A DNA stretch of 64,000 bases, taken from contig NZ_AKJY01000002.1 of the NCBI RefSeq assembly GCF_000282115.1, positions 62,001 through 126,000 of the forward strand. The letters run 5' to 3'. Below, in pieces: positions 18,546 through 26,975 of this stretch. Made by a program: the position numbers and the translations under genes. How positions within the stretch are numbered: position 1 is the stretch's first letter; each line of letters starts with the position of its first letter. The notes under the pieces are model-generated. The model did not search any database. It had not been told where the DNA came from and worked only from the letters and a program-made list of their open reading frames with translations. The stretch is from Chryseobacterium populi. GTDB lineage: Bacteria > Bacteroidota > Bacteroidia > Flavobacteriales > Weeksellaceae.

Positions 18546-18743
18546 TTATTTGTGATAATATCTGTAGAAGCCTACTCTTGACGTGTGGCTTTTTGTAGTT
18601 CCGTCGCGGTAAGTTTCTGTTTTTGCACAATCACAGGTCTGATTTCCGCTATAAGTAAGATATGTAAACCAACCTACAAACAGCATCCCCGCTAGACAGA
18701 GAAACCAATTTTCTTTTATATAATCAAATATTTTTGTCATCAT
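18546..18743 (-). CDS. 65-residue single-TM protein of unknown function
   Basis: The product has one membrane helix (WFLCLAGMLFVGWFTYLTY) and a short polar tail with a CDC pair and many Thr, Arg and Tyr residues, probably periplasmic. No family is recognised. Two ATG codons at 18743 and 18740 are possible; the first overlaps the DUF4178 stop codon in a TAATG arrangement, implying coupled translation. Its place inside the operon supports a real gene. Confidence 0.65.
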   Translation of the reverse strand: MMTKIFDYIKENWFLCLAGMLFVGWFTYLTYSGNQTCDCAKTETYRDGTTKSHTSRVGFYRYYHK

Positions 18744-20221
18744 TAAGATTGGGTGTAAGGTGAATTGGAACTTTCACTCCATTTGGATATGCTAAAAAGA
18801 CGATTTCCCCAATAACAGGCTATAAAAAAGATTAGCATCAATCCTAAGATGATCCCGAAATTCCAGAATGAAACAGGAAGCCATGTTGCTTTAATATCTA
18901 CAGAACTTCCGTCCCTTATTACTGTATTTTGTGAAGCCTCTGATAAAGTTGTGTTGATATTCAGAAGAGAATCCAGATTTTGTTTGCCAAAGGTTTTGCT
19001 TACAAGACTTCCCATTGCAGACTGATCTTTTTTCAATGTTTCAAGATCTCCGAAAGCAACAGATTCTCTGGTATTATTATTTACTACATTCACAATCCCA
19101 GACGGTTCCCTGGATAAGGTAATATTTCCATCGGGAGATATATAATAATTAGAAGCTGAAGTTGTACTTATAATCGTTTCCTGTTTTTCAGCTGAAATAA
19201 CAAAATGATATTTTCCGGAAGCGACTCCACAGAAATTAAATTCTTCGGTTGTACTGCCTTCCGACCAGTTTTCTCCATCTTCATAACCATGATATTCTTC
19301 AATATCTTTGGAAGTATAAACCGCTTCGTTTGTATTTTCATTGACAAGGCTCAGCTGAACATTCGCCCACGAATTATCTACTGCTGAATGTAAATTTACT
19401 TTTAATGGGGCTGAGCCTCCCGAAAGTGTAAAGCTTTTGCTTGCCATTTCTTTATTTTTAACATCTTCAAACCTTACCGTCTGCTCGAAAACAGAATAAT
19501 TAGTGCGTGAAGTATAAACATACAATTGCAGTAAACAGATTAAAAGGGCTGCAATACACAAAATATTAATTGTTTGTTTTATATTGACATAAAAAGGCTG
19601 CACAATTCCGATTCCTGAATAATTGGGAAGATCAGAAATCTCAAATGCTTTTTTTACGGTATATTTAGAAATATGGCTTCCGAAAAAATGCTCATTAGAA
19701 CTCCCGGATTGTTCTTGAGAAATCATTTCCGTTCCGTTGACATATTCTTTGTAAGTAGCAATATTAAAATTCAGTGCATCCTCAAAAAAACCTGCCGCCG
19801 CGTCAATATGACATTCAGTAGTTTCGTACCATCTGTAAGTTCTATCATTCAGAATAATCTGTTTTGAACTTTTTTTACGGAATTTACCTATAGGCATTGG
19901 TAATAGAAAAACCCAATGTCCATTGCTTTCACTCAGAAAAGCATTATTTCCTTTCTGATCTTTCAGGTAGTACTCCCGCCAAAAGGTCCCGGAACCATAT
20001 TTACGGACAATGATTCCTATAACACTGTATTCAGCCTGATCAATTACTCCTTTCTGGCCAATGTTTAAAACAACATTTTCTACCGGCTTCCTGACAACTT
20101 TTTGGGATGAATTTTTAACGGTACTGATAAGATTAGAGCATGATCTGCATACATATTCTCCAACAGGAAAATTAATTTCATGTTTGTTTTCAGTTTTGCA
20201 GATGGGACAAACGTAATCCAT
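18743..20221 (-). CDS. DUF4178 protein with N-terminal zinc ribbon and two TM helices
   Basis: The 492-residue protein starts with a zinc ribbon (Cys5, Cys8, Cys25, Cys28). A DUF4178-type beta-barrel follows at about residues 50-170 (RKYGSGTFWREYYLKDQKG and the WYETTECHIDAAAGF end). A membrane helix lies at 218-236, then a 210-residue probably extracytoplasmic beta-rich domain, and a second helix at 452-472. DUF4178 is of unknown function. It begins four bases after speD and overlaps the next gene by one base. Confidence 0.75.
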   Translation of the reverse strand: MDYVCPICKTENKHEINFPVGEYVCRSCSNLISTVKNSSQKVVRKPVENVVLNIGQKGVIDQAEYSVIGIIVRKYGSGTFWREYYLKDQKGNNAFLSESNGHWVFLLPMPIGKFRKKSSKQIILNDRTYRWYETTECHIDAAAGFFEDALNFNIATYKEYVNGTEMISQEQSGSSNEHFFGSHISKYTVKKAFEISDLPNYSGIGIVQPFYVNIKQTINILCIAALLICLLQLYVYTSRTNYSVFEQTVRFEDVKNKEMASKSFTLSGGSAPLKVNLHSAVDNSWANVQLSLVNENTNEAVYTSKDIEEYHGYEDGENWSEGSTTEEFNFCGVASGKYHFVISAEKQETIISTTSASNYYISPDGNITLSREPSGIVNVVNNNTRESVAFGDLETLKKDQSAMGSLVSKTFGKQNLDSLLNINTTLSEASQNTVIRDGSSVDIKATWLPVSFWNFGIILGLMLIFFIACYWGNRLFSISKWSESSNSPYTQS

Positions 20222-20225
20222 TTTT

Positions 20226-20585
20226 TTATCTGTAAATCGTATGTTTTTGAAGGGTTTTAGCTTTAAAATACCTGATCACCTCATCTGCAATGATTTCCAC
20301 TTTTCCAGTATTATCCTGTGTATAATTGCAAAGAAAAACATCGAAAGTCAGCTGCTTAAATTCCGGCCAGGTATGAATACACAAATGGGATTCTTTCAGA
20401 CATACCGCTGAAGTAAAGCTCTGATTTTCAAAAATATGATTGGTTATCCCAACAATTTCTACTTCTTTGCCCTTTAAAATTGTTTTAATATATTGTAAAA
20501 AACCATTACTATCTAATAATAAATCTTCTAACTCCGTTTCCAAAGTTAGAAGAATATGCAAACCTTTACTGGTAGGGAATTCCAA
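20226..20585 (-). CDS. speD: S-adenosylmethionine decarboxylase (bacterial SpeD type)
   Basis: The 119-residue protein has the self-processing site KESHLCIHTWPE: Ser66 should become the pyruvoyl group after cleavage between Glu65 and Ser66, and His71 assists. The later FDVFLCNY strand also fits the short class of bacterial AdoMet decarboxylases (about 120-130 residues). It makes decarboxylated AdoMet, the aminopropyl donor for the membrane transferase encoded 1.9 kb downstream. It is the first gene of the operon, with a -7 element at 20602-20609. Confidence 0.88.
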   Translation of the reverse strand: MEFPTSKGLHILLTLETELEDLLLDSNGFLQYIKTILKGKEVEIVGITNHIFENQSFTSAVCLKESHLCIHTWPEFKQLTFDVFLCNYTQDNTGKVEIIADEVIRYFKAKTLQKHTIYR

Positions 20586-20601
20586 TTGATTATATTTTAC
20601 G

Positions 20602-20609
20602 CAAATATA
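20602..20609 (-). promoter_or_regulatory. -7 element of the SpeD operon
   Basis: On the minus strand TATATTTG fits TAnnTTTG and is 16 bases from the speD start. No clear -33 TTTG is present at the standard distance. The element falls between the CtlX-like gene and speD, so the seven genes can be transcribed independently of the upstream pair. Confidence 0.55.
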
Positions 20610-20629
20610 TTAGTTTTCTTTTTACGATC

Positions 20630-21553
20630 TTATTTCTTAGGCAGAAAAACCTCAGCCAGCATACAGCGTGCACTTCCACCACCATTTACTTCAATTGTAT
20701 TGAGATCAGAGTAAATGATACCACAGTATTTTTCAATATTTGAAATTTGCTCCCGAGTTAAAGATTGATAAGCTGTCTCACTCATGATCAGGAATTTTTC
20801 ACCCTCTTTATTCCGTACCTGAAGCATATTGCCGGCAAACTGCTGCATCTGCTCTTCGGAAATTTCGATAATTTCTTTTCCCGAACTTTTAATCGTTTCG
20901 ATCACCTTGCTTCTTTCCAGCTCATCATCGATACAGTCTAAGCAGATCACCACAAACTTATCTGCCACACACATCATGACATTGGTGTGATAAATAGGAA
21001 GCCTTTCTGATCCTACCGTCTGAAAAGAATGAAAAACAACAGGCTCAAAGCCATATTTTGAACAGAAGTCCCGGAATAACTGCTCATCAAGCCTTAAGGA
21101 TACAGAACCATAAGCAATTTTATGGTCATGGTCAAAGATCATACTTCCCGTTCCTTCCAGAAAATGTCCCTGTATTTCAGAAAAAGACCAGTCATCAATT
21201 TCAGCGACTTCAAATCCCTGGTTTTTGATCGTCTCAATAATATCATCCCTTCTTTCAACTCTTCTGTTTGATGCGAACATCGGATATAAAACCACCTTGC
21301 CGTCTTTATGGAAGCTTACCCAGTTATTCGGGAAAATAGAATCCGGAGTGTGGGGATCTAATGTATCTTTAACGGTAATCACATTAATCCCTTTGCTTCT
21401 TAATTTCCCGACAAAATTATTGAACTCTTCCAAAGCTTTAGACTGAACATCAGAATTCTTCTGTTCAACCTGAAAGTAATTGTTTTTTGCGGTTTCCGCA
21501 TTGTAGCCGAAAGCAATCGGCTCTATCATTAAAACGGTATCTGTTGTTTGCAT
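20630..21553 (-). CDS. CtlX-like arginine-deiminase-superfamily hydrolase
   Basis: The 307-residue protein belongs to the guanidino-group-modifying (GME) superfamily: FPNNWVSFH near the start, EGTGSMIFD, a HTNVMMCV histidine motif and a C-terminal GGGSARCMLAEVF with the nucleophile Cys. The MIEPIAFGYNAETAKNNYFQ opening resembles citrulline-utilisation hydrolases (CtlX). It probably deiminates or hydrolyses arginine, citrulline or a methylated relative. It lies 48 bases after the next enzyme, likely in one operon. The ATG at 21553 is used rather than an upstream one. Confidence 0.78.
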   Translation of the reverse strand: MQTTDTVLMIEPIAFGYNAETAKNNYFQVEQKNSDVQSKALEEFNNFVGKLRSKGINVITVKDTLDPHTPDSIFPNNWVSFHKDGKVVLYPMFASNRRVERRDDIIETIKNQGFEVAEIDDWSFSEIQGHFLEGTGSMIFDHDHKIAYGSVSLRLDEQLFRDFCSKYGFEPVVFHSFQTVGSERLPIYHTNVMMCVADKFVVICLDCIDDELERSKVIETIKSSGKEIIEISEEQMQQFAGNMLQVRNKEGEKFLIMSETAYQSLTREQISNIEKYCGIIYSDLNTIEVNGGGSARCMLAEVFLPKK

Positions 21554-21601
21554 TTTTTTTTGATTTAAAAATTCTCTCAAGATTAAAAAAACTCTCTGAT
21601 A

Positions 21602-22516
21602 CTACTCCCGCACCAAAGGCATTGTAGAGCATCTTAATAAGCCGCCCATTTTAGAAATTTCGCGGTAAGGAATTTCTTCTACGGTCATTCCCCACTCGTT
21701 TCTGAAATGATTATTCATTCTCGTGAATGATTGGTCTGAAACTATAATTTCAGGGGAAATGGAGAAGATATTCGGGAACATTTCAAACATTTCTTCGTCA
21801 GTCACATGAAAGCAGTTTTCTTCTCCGAAAATATCAATGATTAAACGATAATCACTCTCATCTACAAAACCGTTTTTATAAATAATACATTTATCTTTTC
21901 CAATCGGGTTGAAGGTACAATCTAAATGCAGAATCCCTTCAAAAGGAATTTTGTCATTTTTCTTCAGCTCCAGGTCAATGATCCTTTTTTTAGGAAAATA
22001 TTCTTTCAGAATTTCGATAGCGTATTCATTGGTTCTGGCTGTTTTATAGTTTCTGTAGTCTTCGCTGAAGCATGTTCCTATGAAAAGAAAATCATCCCAG
22101 ACAATAACGTCTCCACCTTCGATATGTGCCGTTTCCGGGAGATTGATTATTTTTCTCCAGGCTACTTTTTCAAATACTTTTTTATACGCTTCCTGCTCAT
22201 CGGCCCTATCTGCGATCACATTTGAGATAATCATTTTATCATCAATCACAAAAGCCACATCTCTTGCAAAAACCTGGTTATAGTCTTTGATAATACTCGG
22301 ACGCAAAACTTCTACATCATATTTATTCAATACTGCTTCAAAAGCATTCATTTCATTGATAATATCCTCTTCTTTAGGATACATATTGTGTTCGATTGAA
22401 TAATAGGACTTGGCATCATAGCTTTCCTCAAGAGTGGGAACCGGTCCCATTGAATTAGGCTGGCCGAGAACAACTGATTTTAACCTCCCTGTTTCGTTTT
22501 TAATATTTAGTTTCAT
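21602..22516 (-). CDS. Amidinotransferase/arginine-deiminase-family protein
   Basis: The 304-residue protein has the GME catalytic residues: ARDVAFVID, HIEGGDVIVWDD (acidic residues and His), HLDCTF (His) and the C-terminal GGLLRCSTMPLVRE with the nucleophile Cys. This fits glycine-amidinotransferase or arginine-deiminase-like enzymes, although the exact reaction cannot be set. It is the first gene of a two-gene unit with the CtlX-like hydrolase. Together they suggest arginine or citrulline turnover beside polyamine genes. Confidence 0.78.
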   Translation of the reverse strand: MKLNIKNETGRLKSVVLGQPNSMGPVPTLEESYDAKSYYSIEHNMYPKEEDIINEMNAFEAVLNKYDVEVLRPSIIKDYNQVFARDVAFVIDDKMIISNVIADRADEQEAYKKVFEKVAWRKIINLPETAHIEGGDVIVWDDFLFIGTCFSEDYRNYKTARTNEYAIEILKEYFPKKRIIDLELKKNDKIPFEGILHLDCTFNPIGKDKCIIYKNGFVDESDYRLIIDIFGEENCFHVTDEEMFEMFPNIFSISPEIIVSDQSFTRMNNHFRNEWGMTVEEIPYREISKMGGLLRCSTMPLVRE

Positions 22517-22534
22517 AAAGATTTATGCATTATA

Positions 22535-22542
22535 CAAATATA
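22535..22542 (-). promoter_or_regulatory. -7 element of the guanidino-enzyme pair
   Basis: TATATTTG on the minus strand lies 18 bases before the start codon at 22516. The -33 position (22562-22565) reads TTTT instead of TTTG, a partial match at the right 19-base spacing. Confidence 0.55.
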
Positions 22543-22799
22543 AGTAAAGGTCTCTATCTGGAAAACTTTTGAATTGTTTTATGCCGTGAATTATTTTCAC
22601 TTCAGAAAATCTTTTTCAATGTCATCTTAACTGATGCACTCAAAATATTTATTATCCCATTAAAAAATCTACAACTTACTGTTTACCATCTATATTCGAC
22701 TTAAAAATTATGATAGCGGAAAGGAAAAATTTCCTATCTTAGTGATATAATTTCTATGGAAATTAAAAAATAAATTATTAACACCAAAAATTCAAAATC

Positions 22800-22964
22800 A
22801 TGAACAAGAAAAATCCGGCGCTAAAAAATGCGCAAAAATTAGGCAGAGATCAGCAAAAATCAATTCTGGGCGGTGCACCACCTACATCAAGACGCTGCTG
22901 TGAATGGGACTTTGAAACAGGCGTATGTACTTTGTACACCTGTGACAGATGCCAATGTCCTTAA
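22800..22964 (+). CDS. 54-residue Gly-Gly-leader, Cys-rich peptide (RiPP/bacteriocin-like precursor)
   Basis: This short gene encodes a lysine/glutamine-rich leader with the LGRDQQKSILGG pattern, ending in Gly-Gly at residues 24-25, followed by a 29-residue core APPTSRR... with six cysteines (33, 34, 43, 48, 51, 53). The leader matches double-glycine leaders of bacteriocins and Bacteroidota natural-product precursors, which are cut by a C39 protease/ABC exporter. No maturase or exporter gene lies nearby. An AGGAAA-AA-TTTCCT repeat (22722-22735) and a TATCTTAG box (22735-22742) lie upstream. The divergent side holds arginine enzymes and the convergent side a receptor gene. Confidence 0.65.
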   Translation: MNKKNPALKNAQKLGRDQQKSILGGAPPTSRRCCEWDFETGVCTLYTCDRCQCP

Positions 22965-23072
22965 CAGGTAAAAGCTTGGAGTTTAGGGTTGCAGAATTCT
23001 GAAATTTTAAATCTTGGATTTTGGAACTTAAACAGCCTTAAACTCTAAACTTTAAACCAGCAACACTCAACT

Positions 23073-25226
23073 TTATCTCGTTCTGTTTTCTTCTTCCGAC
23101 TTCCGTATTTCTTTTGCCTGATATTTTGAATTCCCGAAATTGTAATTTACTGACAGTAGTAATCTTCTGCTGTCCCACCAATGGGTAAAACGGTTATCCA
23201 TGATCTGCTTATGCCTGAATTCTAATTGTTGATCATAAGAATCAAAGATATTATTGTAACTGATTTTTGTATTCAAAGTATTGTCAAGCCACCCCTTTTG
23301 CAGGGAAAAATCAACGGTATACCGAGGTTTTATGATATATAAACTGTTTCCTGTCCAGGATTCATAATTGGTATAAAGATTAGCTGTAATACCGAACGGA
23401 AGTGAAAACACCTGGGTCAGCCTTACTTCATAATTATATATTTTCAAAGCAAAAACCTCATCCAGATAAGGCCTGTATTCATCATTATAATACCCTGTCA
23501 GCTGGCTGGTTATATTCCACCATTCTGAAATCTTAACAGGAAAACTTGTTTCTAAAGCTGCAAACTTCCGGTAAGGGAGATTGGTTCCCAGGTATTCAAG
23601 AACATTGGTCTGAGGGTTATACATCGGGTAACGTACCATTACATCCGTTTCTTTCCCGATGGTAAAACTTGTGATCCAGTTTTTATAACGGTACGTTGCT
23701 TTAATCTGATTGGTAAAAGAGGGCTGTAAATATGGGTTCCCAATCCAGTAATTAAGCGGGCTGAAATAAAACCTGAAAGGATTAAGCTGTGAAAAAACAG
23801 GCCTCGTAATTTTCCTGCTGTAAGAAACTGAAAATTCATTTGATTTATTCATTGTATAACTGATGCTGAAAGACGGAAGCCATTTCAGATAATTCCTGGA
23901 GACCACAGAATCTACCGTCACCGCATTGGATATGCTTTCTGTATTTTCAAACCTTAGCCCGGCATTAATCTGGAATCTATTGATCTTCTGACTATACGCG
24001 ATATATCCTGCAAATATTTTCTCCTTATAATCAAATACATTGCTTCTTCCCGGATCAAAAACAAATTGATTATTCACCGATAAAGTATCATATCTGATAT
24101 GATTACCGGTGTTTGAGCTGCTGAATTTAATTCCTGCATCAAAATTGGCATTTCCTATTTTCTGAGATGCATCAATCTGGCCTGCATAAATATGAATTGC
24201 ATTAACTAAATCAGATTTCCAGTAGGATAAAAGCTTTGAAGAGGTTACATCTTTATTGATAAAATCATCTTTCTGTTTATTTTCGACTGAAAGGTAATTT
24301 CCCAGGACGTTCAACTTAAAATTTTCATGCTGAAATGAATAATCGGCCGTAATTCCGTAATTATCCTGATTGTAATCAGTCGGGTTCTCACTTTGTGTAT
24401 TAAAAACAAGCTGGGTCTGATCTTTGTTAACTGTATGTAAAGATCCCAGCCGCACCCGGTTATTTTCCCTGAAATTCCCCCTTAAGCTGAATCCGAACCT
24501 GTTTTTCTCATTCAATCGATAGTCAATCCCCGCCTGAAGATTATAAACCTTACCTGCATCTTTTTGGTCGGTTTTGGTTCTCATCACGTTTGTATTGGCT
24601 AAATATTGTAAGGCATTATAACGATAGGTAGAAATCCCATCATTAAAGCCTAACTGAATCTGGTATGCAATTTTTGAGGTATTATAAGAAAGATTGAGTG
24701 TATTTTCCCGATAGTTAAACCGATTGACAGAAATATTTCCTGTATAGCTTCCTCTCCACCCCAGGATACTGTTCTTTTTCAGCCTGATATCAATAATCCC
24801 TTTGAATTCAGCATCAAATTTTGAGGAAGGATTGGAATTGACCTCAACAGATTCAACCATTTCCGGCGACAGGGATCTTAAATAGGCCTGAAGCTCCTGG
24901 CTGCTCATCAATATTTGTTTTCCGTTGATAAAAATTGCAGGACTTATTCTTCCGCCTATAAAAATTCCATCTTCCTGATCTACCGTAACTCCCGGGGTTC
25001 TCCTGAGAACTTCAAGAATATTAGCCGAGGTTTTGAAATCTTTATTATTAGCTACATTCATCACCAGGTTTCCTTCTTTTAATCTCAAATTTTTTGCGGA
25101 AGACTGCAGGACAATTTCAGAAATGGTCTTTATGGAATCTTTCTGCTGCAAAGAATCTGTTTCTTGTGATTTTGCAAAAATTGATAAAAATAATAACAGG
25201 ATAAAAATCCATAATCTGACCATCAT
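23073..25226 (-). CDS. Outer-membrane beta-barrel receptor-like protein (paralog 3)
   Basis: The 717-residue protein has a signal peptide (cleaved near AKSQ) and a plug region with ILEVLRRTPGVTVDQEDGIF, AIFINGKQILMSSQEL and EMVESVEVNSNPSSKFDAE. A long beta-barrel follows, ending in VNYNFGNSKYQAKEI. It belongs to the same OMP_b-brl_3 family as the pair at 6953-11456 but is clearly more distant. It is convergent to the small Gly-Gly-leader peptide gene, 108 bases apart, with no obvious terminator between. The ligand is unknown. Confidence 0.85.
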   Translation of the reverse strand: MMVRLWIFILLLFLSIFAKSQETDSLQQKDSIKTISEIVLQSSAKNLRLKEGNLVMNVANNKDFKTSANILEVLRRTPGVTVDQEDGIFIGGRISPAIFINGKQILMSSQELQAYLRSLSPEMVESVEVNSNPSSKFDAEFKGIIDIRLKKNSILGWRGSYTGNISVNRFNYRENTLNLSYNTSKIAYQIQLGFNDGISTYRYNALQYLANTNVMRTKTDQKDAGKVYNLQAGIDYRLNEKNRFGFSLRGNFRENNRVRLGSLHTVNKDQTQLVFNTQSENPTDYNQDNYGITADYSFQHENFKLNVLGNYLSVENKQKDDFINKDVTSSKLLSYWKSDLVNAIHIYAGQIDASQKIGNANFDAGIKFSSSNTGNHIRYDTLSVNNQFVFDPGRSNVFDYKEKIFAGYIAYSQKINRFQINAGLRFENTESISNAVTVDSVVSRNYLKWLPSFSISYTMNKSNEFSVSYSRKITRPVFSQLNPFRFYFSPLNYWIGNPYLQPSFTNQIKATYRYKNWITSFTIGKETDVMVRYPMYNPQTNVLEYLGTNLPYRKFAALETSFPVKISEWWNITSQLTGYYNDEYRPYLDEVFALKIYNYEVRLTQVFSLPFGITANLYTNYESWTGNSLYIIKPRYTVDFSLQKGWLDNTLNTKISYNNIFDSYDQQLEFRHKQIMDNRFTHWWDSRRLLLSVNYNFGNSKYQAKEIRKSEEENRTR

Positions 25227-25247
25227 AAATTTTAAATTTTATGACAT

Positions 25248-25255
25248 CAAAATTA
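25248..25255 (-). promoter_or_regulatory. Candidate -7 element of receptor 3
   Basis: TAATTTTG on the minus strand lies 21 bases before the start codon at 25226. No convincing -33 element is visible. Confidence 0.4.
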
Positions 25256-25306
25256 TTGGGTATTATTAAAAATCAGGTTTTGAAATATAAATTCCGAAGT
25301 ACAGAA

Positions 25307-26368
25307 TTATAAATTAGAACTTTGGAACCTCGGTTCAGAAAGAGATTGCGACTGCTTATACAAAAGAGGAGTAGTATTTTTTATTTTCTTAAATGTTGAG
25401 AAAAATGTGGATTTTGAATTAAATCCCACTTCATAGCCAATTTCTTCAATCTTTAAATAGGAATCATTCTCAATCAGTTCACAAGCCTCATTAATCCTGT
25501 ATTCATTGATATACGTTGAGAAACTTTTCCCTAAATTATCATTCAATAATTGCGAAAGCTGGTGTGTTGACATATTCATCTTTGAAGCCAGATCACTCAG
25601 TTTTAAATTGGGATTTTTGTATAGCTCTTCACTGTGCATCAGATTTTCCAGCTTGAAAACAAAACTGTCAGCTTTCTCATCAGAAATTTTTTTATTAGAA
25701 TATTTATTAGTTTCCTTAGCCGTTGAAAGGTGATGTTTTTTATTAAACAGCATTAAAAAATTAGCATACAAAACGAAAGAAAAAACAAGGCTTCCTCCTG
25801 CGCAGTATACCTGAATCCAACCTGTAGATATGAACTGATATGCCAGGAAAATGATCACATTACTTAGCAGAACAGGAAGAATAAATTGATTTCCGCTTTT
25901 TGATTGCCGTTTTGAAAGAATATAATATTGATAAACTGAAAGACAAACAAAAACCGACCAGACCGTATACACAAACGTGGCAAAATACCTGTCCCAGATA
26001 ACCGGGAAAAAGAGGTACAAAGTTCCGACAACACCTAAAACACCAGTTATAATTCCGAAAGATTTCCGGCAGTCTTTTAAAATAAACTGTTCCTCTAAAA
26101 ATGACGAACGGACATAATAGAATAATGCGGGTCCGGTGAAGAATAAAGCAGCCAAACCAAGATACGGAATTATCTCAGGCCAGTCAGGATAAAAATAAAT
26201 ACATACGGAAATTCCTACTCTGATACTTAAAGTCAACACGATTAAGCCTAAAAAGAAATCAGGAATGTTTTTCAGCTTTTTAATAAACAACAAATAGATG
26301 CCAAGAAGGATTCCGTTAAAAGCTCCTATGGCACTGAAAAAAAATAGCATCTGTTGTCCGAAAGTCAT
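25307..26368 (-). CDS. AraC-family regulator with N-terminal multi-TM domain
   Basis: The 353-residue protein has about seven membrane helices over residues 1-215 and a C-terminal AraC-type DNA-binding domain (KLSDLASKMNMSTHQLSQLL for the first helix-turn-helix and KIEEIGYEVGFNSKSTFFSTFKK for the second). This architecture is common in Flavobacteriia, where membrane sensing is joined directly to transcription control. It lies 80 bases upstream of the receptor 3 gene in the same direction, making that gene a possible target. Start chosen at the ATG 26368. Confidence 0.82.
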   Translation of the reverse strand: MTFGQQMLFFFSAIGAFNGILLGIYLLFIKKLKNIPDFFLGLIVLTLSIRVGISVCIYFYPDWPEIIPYLGLAALFFTGPALFYYVRSSFLEEQFILKDCRKSFGIITGVLGVVGTLYLFFPVIWDRYFATFVYTVWSVFVCLSVYQYYILSKRQSKSGNQFILPVLLSNVIIFLAYQFISTGWIQVYCAGGSLVFSFVLYANFLMLFNKKHHLSTAKETNKYSNKKISDEKADSFVFKLENLMHSEELYKNPNLKLSDLASKMNMSTHQLSQLLNDNLGKSFSTYINEYRINEACELIENDSYLKIEEIGYEVGFNSKSTFFSTFKKIKNTTPLLYKQSQSLSEPRFQSSNL

Positions 26369-26521
26369 TGTCAATTAGTTTTTAAAATATAAACGGTTCA
26401 CAAAGCCGCACTAATGATGATCGATACAAGATCTGTCATGCTTGTACAAAAATTAATCATCGGATAGTTTATGGTAAATTTACTAAATTATTAAACTTAA
26501 AATCAATCACATATCTAATTT

Positions 26522-26899
26522 TCATATAAAATTAAAAGCTGATATTTTTTTTCCTTCTGCATATACTTTACCCCATTCACATAAGTTTTTTAAAATCGGG
26601 ATTAAATCTTCTCCTTTATTGGTAAGCACATATTCAATTCCTGCAGGAACAGTACCGGGTATTTCTTTTTTCACAATAATTTTGTGTGTTTCAAGTTCCT
26701 TTAATTGTCTTCCCAGGACTTGTTCCGAAATATTGGGCAGTTCTTTTTTCAATAAATGAAATCTGTTATTCCCTTCAGATACGGAATAAACAATCTGTGA
26801 TTTCCAACGTCCACTGATCATACTCACCGCAGAATTCAATTCGCAAATTCCAAACAAAAACTGTTCGTTCATGGCATTGGTTGAATTTTCTTTTCTCAT
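26522..26899 (-). CDS. HxlR-family transcriptional regulator
   Basis: The 125-residue protein is a winged-helix HxlR regulator: the entry GICELNSAVSMISGRWKSQIVYSV includes the family cysteine (residue 19) and the GRWK motif, and the wing region reads ISEQVLGRQLKELETHKIIVKKE. The cysteine is the redox- or electrophile-sensing position in several members. It is divergent from an esterase gene, with 76 bases between start codons, and probably controls it. Confidence 0.88.
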   Translation of the reverse strand: MRKENSTNAMNEQFLFGICELNSAVSMISGRWKSQIVYSVSEGNNRFHLLKKELPNISEQVLGRQLKELETHKIIVKKEIPGTVPAGIEYVLTNKGEDLIPILKNLCEWGKVYAEGKKISAFNFI

Positions 26900-26975
26900 A
26901 ATGTATGGCTAACAATTTTATTCGTTATTGTAATCTACAAATAGCTTGCAGAAATTTACACTAAAATACAAAAAT

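Noticed and set aside
22965-23072. TTTAAACTCTAAAC-like low-complexity stretch after the peptide gene
   Set aside because: Weak and irregular; no clear hairpin or repeat unit could be defined.
26411-26461. Nested inverted pairs (TACAAG/CTTGTA and GATGAT/ATCATC) upstream of the AraC gene
   Set aside because: The outer and inner arms are not symmetrically placed (gaps of three and nine bases), so chance is likely.
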